Assembly: GCA_937880175.1 (NCBI GenBank)
Contig: CALFLO010000148.1
Location: 1-22,198 of the forward strand
Origin: an uncultured Gluconobacter sp.
Lineage (GTDB): Bacteria; Pseudomonadota; Alphaproteobacteria; Acetobacterales; Acetobacteraceae
Direction of reading: 5' to 3'
DNA: 22,198 bases
Below are positions 7,635 through 15,269 of this stretch, one piece after another (position 1 is the first letter of the stretch; each line of letters begins with the position of its first letter). The notes below the pieces were generated by a model that worked only from the letters and a program-made list of their open reading frames with translations, was not told where the DNA came from and did no database searches. The position numbers and the translations under genes were made by a program.

Positions 7635-7672
7635 AAAACCTGGGCGATATCATTTTCGCTCAGGTTTTTAAT
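7635..7672 (+). terminator. intrinsic terminator between the small ORF and the FkbH gene
   Basis: ACCTGGGCGA (7638-7647) pairs with TCGCTCAGGT (7656-7665) over 10 bp with one G-U pair and an 8-nt loop. AAA before the stem and TTT after it extend the pairing, and a U-tract runs through 7669. It begins 4 nt after the small ORF stop. Unless read through or antiterminated, it would separate the small ORF transcript from the long operon. Confidence 0.8.
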
Positions 7673-7674
7673 TA

Positions 7675-7680
7675 TATAAT
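7675..7680 (+). promoter_or_regulatory. possible -10 element (TATAAT) for the right operon
   Basis: A consensus TATAAT lies 23 nt before the FkbH start codon, just after the terminator, which would give the long operon its own promoter. No convincing -35 box is found 16-18 nt upstream, where the terminator arm lies. The match could be chance in an AT-rich stretch. Confidence 0.3.
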
Positions 7681-7703
7681 TTGAATATATCGGTGAGTAT
7701 AAA

Positions 7704-9584
7704 ATGTCGTCCGTATCATTGTCGTGGCTAAATCGGCACGCAGATTTGCGGGCTGCTTTACGAGGGCTTCGCTCTAAAGAAAACGAAGACGCAGTTTCTT
7801 TAGTAAAGTCTTTGGCAAAGTTTGATATGGATTTTGTTCAAATAAATTTTCTTGATCAGATTTGGTCCGATATCTCTCAGAGTAAACAAGCCGAGCCGGA
7901 CGGTCTTGTTGCAATCCGTTTAGCCGTTCTTGGTTCCAGTACCATATCACATCTTCTGCCCTCTATCCGGGTAGGAGGTTTGAGGCACGGTTTTAATATC
8001 AAAACATGTGAAGGTGATTACGGATCATACCAACAGGATCTTTATAACTCTGAAAGCGCAGTTCGGAAATTTAATCCAGATGTTGTACTTTTTGTCTTGG
8101 ATTCGCATCATATTCTAAAGCTTGCCGCAGGAGATGCGTCCCTTGCAGTGGCATCCTTTGTAAACATTTGGTCTCACGTCACTCATGTCATGAAGGCCAT
8201 TGTTCTTCAAAACTGTGCCCTTCCTGTTTTTCCGAATGTAATAGGAGAGAATGAGAGCCGATACGGAGCGTCTTCGTCGTTGCTCTTAACGCAGATTAAT
8301 CAAGCATTGCGGGCTGCAGCAGATCTCGAGGCCGGAGTTCACCTAGTTTCTCTTGACTCTCATGTGGCGCAGCAAGGGCTGTCGTTTTGGTACAGCCCCG
8401 CTGTATGGCACCGTGCCAAACAGGAAATTAGCCTTCGTGCCGCGCCCTTTTTCGGTGACATAATAGCACGTCTCATTGGTGCTTGCTTGGGGCGCTCATA
8501 TAAGGTCCTGGTACTTGATCTTGATAATACTCTCTGGGGTGGCGTGATTGGAGATGATGGTCTTTCCGGGATTATAATGGGACCTGGAAGTAGCGAAGGC
8601 GAGGGATTTTTAGAGTTTCAGCGTTATGTTTTAGAATTGAGTGATCGTGGAATAATTTTGGCAGTTTGTTCCAAAAATGATGATGCTGTTGCCCGTGAGG
8701 TGTTTAAATCCCATCCAGAAATACTTTTAAGGCTGGACCGTATTGCGTGTTTTGTCGCGAACTGGGAAGACAAAGCAACTAATATCCGGCGGATCGCTAG
8801 AGAGTTGAACGTTGGTTTGGATGCGATTGTTTTCGTTGATGATAATCCGTACGAACGCGAACTGGTTCGCGTTGAGTTGCCAATGGTTGCAGTTCCAGAA
8901 ATCCCGACAGACATCGCTGATGTGCCTTTCTGTCTTGCCCAGGCAGGGTATTTTGAGGCGGTTAATATTAGCGATGAAGATCGGATCCGTACACGGCAGT
9001 ATCAAGAAAACAGACTGAGGCAGGCGCATCGTGAAGCCGCGACAGATATGGAAAGCTATTTGCGTGGTCTCGATATGCATGTGTTGTGGAGTCCATTTCG
9101 CTCAATTGATCTCCCACGGATCGTGCAGCTTGTTAATAAAACCAACCAGTTCAACGTTTCTGCGCTGAGGCTTGATGATATCGGTGCCCAGAATTTTCTG
9201 ACCTCACAGTCGTTATTCGGACTCTATTTCCGTCTGAGCGACAAGATGGGTGATAATGGTATTATAAGCGTTGTAACAGGTCGAATTGAGGGTGACCACA
9301 TACTTACACTCGATCGATGGTTGATGAGTTGCCGTGTGTTGGGACGCAAAGTTGAGAATACTGTCATGGACGTCGTTGCGGAAGTGGCTCGTTCTCGTGG
9401 TATTTTGACAATTGCCGCTGAATATATACCGACTTCGCGAAACAGTATGGTTAGCGACCTCTATGATCGGTTGAGCTTTTCGTGTGTTTGCCGTCAAGAA
9501 GATGGCCACGCGCGCTATGTACTTGATTTATCGCACTATGTTTCGAAGACAGAATTCACAAAAATTGAAAGAATGTCGTCATGA
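7704..9584 (+). CDS. FkbH-like HAD-IIIC protein (glyceryl-carrier loading type)
   Basis: This 626-aa protein has the FkbH layout. An N-terminal SGNH-like segment (LAVLGSSTISHLLPSIRVGGL) comes first, then a HAD-IIIC phosphatase domain with DLDNTLWGG (Asp272, Asp274), AVCSKND and FVDDNPYE (Asp379/380), and last a GNAT-like C-terminal region (NKTNQFNVSALRL, MGDNGIIS, DRWLMSCRVLGR). In polyketide pathways, FkbH homologs dephosphorylate 1,3-bisphosphoglycerate and load the glyceryl group onto an acyl carrier protein. The next gene is such a carrier and overlaps this one by ATGA, which strongly supports a partnership. GGTGAG precedes the ATG. Without a ketosynthase nearby, the glyceryl unit may go to a glycan rather than a polyketide; that is inference. 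Confidence 0.88.
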   Translation: MSSVSLSWLNRHADLRAALRGLRSKENEDAVSLVKSLAKFDMDFVQINFLDQIWSDISQSKQAEPDGLVAIRLAVLGSSTISHLLPSIRVGGLRHGFNIKTCEGDYGSYQQDLYNSESAVRKFNPDVVLFVLDSHHILKLAAGDASLAVASFVNIWSHVTHVMKAIVLQNCALPVFPNVIGENESRYGASSSLLLTQINQALRAAADLEAGVHLVSLDSHVAQQGLSFWYSPAVWHRAKQEISLRAAPFFGDIIARLIGACLGRSYKVLVLDLDNTLWGGVIGDDGLSGIIMGPGSSEGEGFLEFQRYVLELSDRGIILAVCSKNDDAVAREVFKSHPEILLRLDRIACFVANWEDKATNIRRIARELNVGLDAIVFVDDNPYERELVRVELPMVAVPEIPTDIADVPFCLAQAGYFEAVNISDEDRIRTRQYQENRLRQAHREAATDMESYLRGLDMHVLWSPFRSIDLPRIVQLVNKTNQFNVSALRLDDIGAQNFLTSQSLFGLYFRLSDKMGDNGIISVVTGRIEGDHILTLDRWLMSCRVLGRKVENTVMDVVAEVARSRGILTIAAEYIPTSRNSMVSDLYDRLSFSCVCRQEDGHARYVLDLSHYVSKTEFTKIERMSS

Positions 9585-9829
9585 AAACACAAGAAATATA
9601 TGAAATTCTCACTGAGATAGTGAGGGATCTCCTTATGAGAGATGACATCATTCTTTCCTCTGAGACGTCGGCCAAAGATGTCGATGGCTGGGATTCTTTC
9701 AAGATGGTCGAGATTATCCTAGCGGTTGAAGAGCGTTTCTCTATCCGTGTGCCTAGTAAGGCTTTGGACGATATCGAAAATGTCGGAATGCTGGTGCAAT
9801 TGATCCAGCAGGATTCCACTCGGGTTTGA
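9581..9829 (+). CDS. discrete acyl carrier protein
   Basis: This 82-aa acidic protein has the carrier-protein fold signature DVDGWDSFKMVEIILAVEERFSIRVP, with Ser39 in the DS(F) motif as the predicted phosphopantetheine site. The length is normal for a stand-alone ACP. Its ATG overlaps the FkbH stop (ATGA), so the two are translationally coupled, and FkbH is the most likely enzyme to load it. The stand-alone FAAL at 16964-18661 could be another loader. GWDSF rather than GxDSL is common in carriers of non-fatty-acid pathways. Confidence 0.92.
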   Translation: MKTQEIYEILTEIVRDLLMRDDIILSSETSAKDVDGWDSFKMVEIILAVEERFSIRVPSKALDDIENVGMLVQLIQQDSTRV

Positions 9830-9865
9830 GGCTTAGTTGATCCTTTATGTCGGAGTGGATATGCG

Positions 9866-12004
9866 ATGAATGACACTATGAGCACGCAGCTCAGAAAATT
9901 CCTGGCAAAAGCCGTCTGGCCTGCAGGTGTTATTCCGGAAAAGATGACGATTTCGGAAGAGCTTTTCGATTTCGCATTTCTTCAGCAGGCCGCCATTGAT
10001 ATAGGCCTAGAGATTGAATCGGCCGACAAAGGAATGCTCTTTGAGCTTTACCTCGTGACACCGGAGTTGTGTGCTTTAAGTCCATGCCGCCTTTTTGATG
10101 AAACGTGGTATCGCTATCGTTATCCAGATGTGCGTGAAGCTATCGAGGTTGGTCTCTTTCCGAGTGGGTTTTTACATTTTTTGGCTACCGGCATTCATGA
10201 AGGGCGTCTTCCAGAAGAACATTATGATCAATCTACTGAGATTAACCAGTGTTTTGATAAAACGTCGAGCGTAGACTGTGATTATATTCGTAGACATCCT
10301 AAGTCTCGAGAATTTCTGAGGATATTTAACTGGATTGATCCAGCTGAATACTACAATAATTTCGGTAGACTCATCGGCATTCCTCCTGTGGCGCCTTCGG
10401 GAAGGCTCCCGCAGGCACTGCTTCAGATGTACGATATTGTATTTTCTGAATTTAATGAAGACTTTTATAGAAGCGCCTACCTTCCTGGACAAGATAACGA
10501 AGATGCGTTCTCCCATTATGTTCGGTATGGGCAAAAGCAGGGACATTCACCAAATGGTTGGTTTCAGGAAGAGTGGTATCGTGCCTTTTACTGGGATGTA
10601 AGGGAATCTTTGGACAGCGGTGGTTTGCCCTCAGGTTTCTTTCATTATCTGACGGTGGGACGCGCAGAAGGTCGCCTTCCTGCGTTTGATCTTTCTCGTG
10701 CCTTGGAGGCACGTATGCCTGGAGTAACAGATCCTGCTCTTCTCCGGCGTGTTGATTTTCTAAAAACACGCGTCCGGCGACCAGTTGAAGTTCCTATTCC
10801 CGGGATTTCAAACAGACACCCGAGGACTATTTGGTTTATTCTACCAACCTTGAACGTCGATATTTCATTTGGTGGGTATCAGGCCTGTTTCGCGTTAATG
10901 AGTGCCGTCGCTCTAATGGGATTTCGCCTCGGCGTTATCTGTATGGAAGAACAGCGTCCTAATCTGGCATATTTTTTCTGGCGCTCTAATGATCCTGTAC
11001 TTTGTGCTGCGTTGCGAGAAGGCGAGGTGGTGGGGCAAGACGCCTTATCCGAGCTAAAGATCTGCATTGAAGACAAATTTATAGCCTATTCCGTCTGGGA
11101 TCTTGCTGTTGCTTCTGTCTTCGCGGCTCGGACCCATGGGAAGCTCCCATTCCTGCTTGCTCAGGAATATGAGCCGGTTTTTTATGATAACAGTGCAATG
11201 AAAGCCATCTGTGCAGAGCAGTATCATTATAATCACATTCCGATCATTAATAGTAATTTCCTGCTGGATTATTTTAAAACTAACGGTGTTGGCGTATTTA
11301 ATTCGACACGGTCTGGCGTGCCTCTTTATTATTGTTTCGAACATCGAATCAACGTCTTACCCTTGTCGAATCTCAAAGAGATGAACGCGCGTGGACGGCG
11401 AACTCTGGTGGCTTATGCTCGTCCCGAAGGACACGCTGCACGTAATCTGTTTGAAATGGTTGTGCTGGTGCTTCAGAGGCTATGCACAGCTGGTGTTTTT
11501 GGACCTGAATGGGAGTTCATTGGGCTTGGTGCGCTGAGTAAATTGCCGGCAATTCCTTTAGGTAACGGGCATAGTCTGTCAATGCACATGAAAATGGAGG
11601 AAGTCGAATACGTCCGCTTCATGAAAACCCTCGATATCGGCGTTAGCATGATGGAAGCACCGCATCCAAGTATTATGCCCTTTGAGTTTGCCACAACGGG
11701 TGCTTTGGTGGTTACCAATACATTTGAAAACCGGACCAAGGAGCAACTCGTAGATATTTGTGGAAACTTCATTCCATGTAGGAGCACTCTCGCGGATATG
11801 GAGCGAGCCATTCTGGATGCGCTGGCTCGCGTGCCAGATTTCGAGAGGCGACTTCAGAATGTGTACCGACAGGAAGAAAGACATTGGAGCGAGATTTTTT
11901 CAACTGATTTCCTCACGTCAATTTTTGGCTTGCCTGACGCGTCGGTCAAAGGGTTACAATTTGCCGGTCAGATGGAAGCTATCGATCCATGTGGCGCGTC
12001 ATGA
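9866..12004 (+). CDS. WsaF-like glycosyltransferase with N-terminal repeats (paralog)
   Basis: This 712-aa protein is the paralog of the minus-strand gene at 216-2294. Repeats with the same F-D/E-x-x-W/F-Y pattern lie at about 77-116 (FDETWYRYRYPDVREAIE...GRLP), 196-231 and 233-273 (WFQEEWYRAFYWDVRES...EGRLPAF). After a shared linker (LEARMPGVT), a GT domain starts near 321 (TIWFILPTLNVDISFGGYQ) and contains QEYEPVFYDNS, EHRIN, YARPEGHAARN and PHPSIMPFEFATTGALVVTN. The start at 9866 is favoured by GGAG at 9852-9855, since the ATG at 9861 runs into a stop. It ends in an ATGA overlap with the GH99-like gene. It probably adds a sugar, perhaps a deoxyhexose, to a surface glycan; the repeats may bind the growing chain or partner proteins. 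Confidence 0.87.
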   Translation: MNDTMSTQLRKFLAKAVWPAGVIPEKMTISEELFDFAFLQQAAIDIGLEIESADKGMLFELYLVTPELCALSPCRLFDETWYRYRYPDVREAIEVGLFPSGFLHFLATGIHEGRLPEEHYDQSTEINQCFDKTSSVDCDYIRRHPKSREFLRIFNWIDPAEYYNNFGRLIGIPPVAPSGRLPQALLQMYDIVFSEFNEDFYRSAYLPGQDNEDAFSHYVRYGQKQGHSPNGWFQEEWYRAFYWDVRESLDSGGLPSGFFHYLTVGRAEGRLPAFDLSRALEARMPGVTDPALLRRVDFLKTRVRRPVEVPIPGISNRHPRTIWFILPTLNVDISFGGYQACFALMSAVALMGFRLGVICMEEQRPNLAYFFWRSNDPVLCAALREGEVVGQDALSELKICIEDKFIAYSVWDLAVASVFAARTHGKLPFLLAQEYEPVFYDNSAMKAICAEQYHYNHIPIINSNFLLDYFKTNGVGVFNSTRSGVPLYYCFEHRINVLPLSNLKEMNARGRRTLVAYARPEGHAARNLFEMVVLVLQRLCTAGVFGPEWEFIGLGALSKLPAIPLGNGHSLSMHMKMEEVEYVRFMKTLDIGVSMMEAPHPSIMPFEFATTGALVVTNTFENRTKEQLVDICGNFIPCRSTLADMERAILDALARVPDFERRLQNVYRQEERHWSEIFSTDFLTSIFGLPDASVKGLQFAGQMEAIDPCGAS

Positions 12005-13551
12005 AGGCGTTCAGTGTCATCGCTGCCGTTCAATGCGTATTCACGGTAATCCCGGATTGTGCCGCATCATCTTCGCTTTATCCGCGTATAACCGTTTCTT
12101 CCGCAGGTTCTGTCTATCCGGCTCTGCTGCAAACTCCTGGTTGGGTATCGCTTGCGTCTCCTTGGCACGCTCTGACGGCTGGTGCGCAAGAAATCGTAAT
12201 AGATCTCGGTAGCCCTACCAATCTGCGCAATCTCCGCATCTCCTTTCCGCCCAAGGCGTGTTGGGGTTTTATCGTGAGTGCTTCGGAGAGCGGCGCCACT
12301 AGCCATTCAGCTGAGTGGACCGAACTTTTGCATCATGAAGGGAAAAATTGCGCTTTCCGATATAACGATCGACTTCGGGCGAGATTTCGTTATCTCCGCA
12401 TCTCCATTCCAGAAGGAAATTTCTCCAGTATTGACCGCCTTGATATTGGTGTGGCGCCAACGCTCCCCGGTAAAGAGGTAGCCTTATCCTCTTTACCGAG
12501 GTTAAGCGCATCTCCGGTTGTCGTCATGGAGACATGCGACCTTTGGTCTTCTACTGCGATGTGGCAGTCCGTTTTGTCCTATCACCCCAATAACCGTCCG
12601 CTCAGCGGAATTTATGATGATGCCGATCCAAGTGTGACAGATGCAAGGATTTCTCTTCTCCGTCATGCCGGGATCGGTGCCATACAGAGTTGCTGGTTCC
12701 GCCAAAAGGGGAATGCGGGAAAGCCTGTAGTAGCGGAATACGAAGGTGCTATCGCTGCGTTATCTCGGTTGGCCAAAACACGCAATGCCATGAAATGGAG
12801 CCTCTACTGGGACAATACAAATCCGGCCTCGGATGCCGTCTTAGGGATCGATGATTTTTTAACGCATCTCACCCCTTTCTGGATTGAGGCTTACTTCAAG
12901 CGTCCGAATTATCTTGAGCTGGATGGCCGCCCCATACTGACGATTGCCGATCCGGTGGCGCTGATCGCTCAACTTGGTGGAATGATTTCGGCGCGACACG
13001 CAATCGACGCTTTCCGCGCTCAAATCCGGCAGGCAGGATTTCCTGATCTTGTGCTGTTAGGGTGCAATAACGGCGATCCCCGTGCGACCAATGAAATTGC
13101 GCGCGAACTCGGTTTGAATGGGATGATGAGCTATGCAACACCGGTCTTTACCGGACTTCTGAAGCAGGATGCACCGGCATCGGATGTTGTGTCACAGGCT
13201 GAGCGGGTATCCTGGGAGTTATGGTCGCGTTTCTCGCAGTTGCCGACAACACTGACTGTTTCCATTGGCTATGATGCTCGTTTATGGGGTAACGGCAAGA
13301 TGCATTACCGCCTGAAGTCCGGCCAGTTCGAGCAGCTTGTAAAACAGGCTTTAGGTTATGCGCAGGCATCACCTAGAGAAAACATACGCAGCCGCATTAT
13401 GTTCATAGATAACTGGAATGAATATGGCGAAGGGCACTTCGTAGAACCCAGCGTGGCTTTTGGAAAAGATGACCTTTGCGCTCTTACGCGTGCCGTGATG
13501 GCAACGGGGTCGCAGGTCAGTAAATCATGTGGGTCCGGAGCAGGACGATGA
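12001..13551 (+). CDS. secreted GH99/WbsX-like protein with discoidin-like N-terminal domain
   Basis: The 516-aa product has a short signal peptide (MKAFSVIAAVQCVFTVIPDCAA) and should be exported to the periplasm or beyond. Residues about 35-150 look like a beta-sandwich carbohydrate-binding domain of F5/8C type (EIVIDLGSPTNLRNLRISFP, FRYLRISIPEGNFSSIDRLDIG). From about 175 to the end it resembles the GH99-like/WbsX TIM barrel, with WSLYWDNTNP, LELDGRPIL and the family's terminal IDNWNEYGEGHFVEPS (D470-S485). WbsX-type domains are common in O-antigen and capsule loci, usually in cytoplasmic glycosyltransferases; an exported form suggests a glycan-processing hydrolase. ATG 12001 overlaps the previous stop; an upstream ATG at 11989 would spoil the signal peptide. 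Catalytic residues cannot be fixed with certainty. Confidence 0.75.
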   Translation: MKAFSVIAAVQCVFTVIPDCAASSSLYPRITVSSAGSVYPALLQTPGWVSLASPWHALTAGAQEIVIDLGSPTNLRNLRISFPPKACWGFIVSASESGATSHSAEWTELLHHEGKNCAFRYNDRLRARFRYLRISIPEGNFSSIDRLDIGVAPTLPGKEVALSSLPRLSASPVVVMETCDLWSSTAMWQSVLSYHPNNRPLSGIYDDADPSVTDARISLLRHAGIGAIQSCWFRQKGNAGKPVVAEYEGAIAALSRLAKTRNAMKWSLYWDNTNPASDAVLGIDDFLTHLTPFWIEAYFKRPNYLELDGRPILTIADPVALIAQLGGMISARHAIDAFRAQIRQAGFPDLVLLGCNNGDPRATNEIARELGLNGMMSYATPVFTGLLKQDAPASDVVSQAERVSWELWSRFSQLPTTLTVSIGYDARLWGNGKMHYRLKSGQFEQLVKQALGYAQASPRENIRSRIMFIDNWNEYGEGHFVEPSVAFGKDDLCALTRAVMATGSQVSKSCGSGAGR

Positions 13552-15230
13552 GCGGACAGGCGGAAAACGGGATGAATTGGACTGCAGACACTGAAAATGG
13601 TCACTACCGAAGAGAGGCGAACTGCACGGTACTGACTCCTCTACTGTTTCTCAAAAAGGCGTCTATGGCCAGTCCTGAGCGGACGGCGATTGTTTATGGC
13701 AACGTCCGGCGGAACTATCGTGAGACCTATCGGCGGTGTTGTGCCTACGCTTCGGCGTTGAACCAACGAGGCATAGGGCAGGGTAATACAGTCGCAATTA
13801 TCGCGCCGAACACGCCGGCACTCTATGAGTCCCATTTTGGTATCGCAATGGCTGGGGCAGTTATCAATCCCCTGAATATCAGGCTTGATGCAAAAAGCCT
13901 TGCCCAGCAGATCGAGTATGGGGAAGCCTGTATTTTTCTTGTTGACCCTCAATTCGCTGAGGTTGCCAGAGCAGCCCTGTCGATGGTTCGCCGCCAAGTG
14001 CTAGTGATTGACATCGAAGATCCTGCTTATGCGCCGGATATACGTGTGGGAGAACTAACCTATGAGGAACTCCTTGCCGAAGGCGATCCCTTGTTTGATT
14101 GGGCACTTCCATCAGACGAATTCGCACCGATTTCCCTGAGCTTCACGTCCGGGACGACAGGTATGCCCAAAGGCGTTGTCGCCAATCATCGTGGGGTGTG
14201 TATCAATGCTTTTTCACAACTCATCTGCTGGAATGTGCAACAATATCCGGTTTATCTTTGGACGTTACCAATGTTTCACTGCAATGGATGGGGATTTGCC
14301 TGGTCTATCGCAGCTAAATCCGGTGTTAACGTCTTTATGCGGAAGTTCGATCCCGAACGTGCTGCGACGCTCATTTTACAGGAAAAGGTAACACATCTCT
14401 GTGGCGTTCCTATCGTCTATGACATGCTGCTTAAGGTCTTCCTACTAAAGGGCTTGCAACTGTCGCATACCGTTAATGGAATTGTCGGTGGAGCTGCTCT
14501 GTCAGTATCTACAATAAAGGACGCAGCACAGGTTGGGCTCGAGCTGGTGCACGGATATGGATTGACGGAAACTTACGGTGGTCCGGCCCTTTTTTGTTAC
14601 AAGCAGGAGGATTGGTCTGAACTTCCTCTGATGGATCAGGCACGCCTTAACGCACGACAGGGGCTTGTCAGCCTTGGTGTGCAGGATGTCGCCGTCATTT
14701 CGGATCTTGAGACAATGACCCCGTTGGTTGCAGACGGTGTATCTGTTGGGGAAGTCATGATTCGTGGCAATGCGATCATGAGTGGTTATTTCAAGGATGA
14801 AAAGGCGACTGACGCCGCGTTCGCGGGAGGGTGGTTCCACACAGGCGATCTCGCGGTCATGGATCCGGATGGTTATGTCCGGATTGTCGATCGCGCGAAA
14901 GATATTATTGTCTCTGGGGGGGAGAATATTTCTTCAATGGAAATTGAAGTGGTTCTTCTCTCTCACCCACTGGTGGAATATGCGGCTGTTGTAGCCAAGC
15001 CGGACAGTGTTTGGGGAGAAGTCCCCTGCGCATTCATTCAGCTTCGCAGCGAGCAGGTCGTGAGCGAAATGGATATTCTGGAGCATTGTCGCAAGCATCT
15101 CGCGGGTTTCAAGATGCCCAAGGCTATCGTGTTCGGAGTTTTACCGAGAACGGCAACTGGGAAAGTCCAGAAACATGAATTGCGTCGTCGTATTGCAGAT
15201 TTCCCTGCAGAACAAATTTTTGCAGCGTAA
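13548..15230 (+). CDS. acyl-CoA ligase (AMP-dependent synthetase family)
   Basis: This 560-aa ANL enzyme has the full set of core motifs: A3 loop FTSGTTGMPKG (199-209), LPMFHCNGWGF, GYGLTE, TGDLAV, the hinge DRAKDIIVSGGENISSMEIE and the C-terminal Lys motif TATGKVQK. PMFHCNGW and GGENISSMEIE are typical of medium- and short-chain acyl-CoA ligases, including methylmercaptopropionyl-CoA ligase-like proteins, rather than of FAALs. It likely makes an acyl-CoA from a free carboxylic acid in the cytoplasm. Its ATG overlaps the stop of the GH99-like gene (ATGA). It may supply the acyl donor used by the MaoC-SDR protein at the end of the operon; the substrate is not predictable from sequence. Confidence 0.85.
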   Translation: MSGQAENGMNWTADTENGHYRREANCTVLTPLLFLKKASMASPERTAIVYGNVRRNYRETYRRCCAYASALNQRGIGQGNTVAIIAPNTPALYESHFGIAMAGAVINPLNIRLDAKSLAQQIEYGEACIFLVDPQFAEVARAALSMVRRQVLVIDIEDPAYAPDIRVGELTYEELLAEGDPLFDWALPSDEFAPISLSFTSGTTGMPKGVVANHRGVCINAFSQLICWNVQQYPVYLWTLPMFHCNGWGFAWSIAAKSGVNVFMRKFDPERAATLILQEKVTHLCGVPIVYDMLLKVFLLKGLQLSHTVNGIVGGAALSVSTIKDAAQVGLELVHGYGLTETYGGPALFCYKQEDWSELPLMDQARLNARQGLVSLGVQDVAVISDLETMTPLVADGVSVGEVMIRGNAIMSGYFKDEKATDAAFAGGWFHTGDLAVMDPDGYVRIVDRAKDIIVSGGENISSMEIEVVLLSHPLVEYAAVVAKPDSVWGEVPCAFIQLRSEQVVSEMDILEHCRKHLAGFKMPKAIVFGVLPRTATGKVQKHELRRRIADFPAEQIFAA

Positions 15231-15269
15231 AGAAAATAATTTTTTCGGTCGACACGATGTGGAGTCAAG

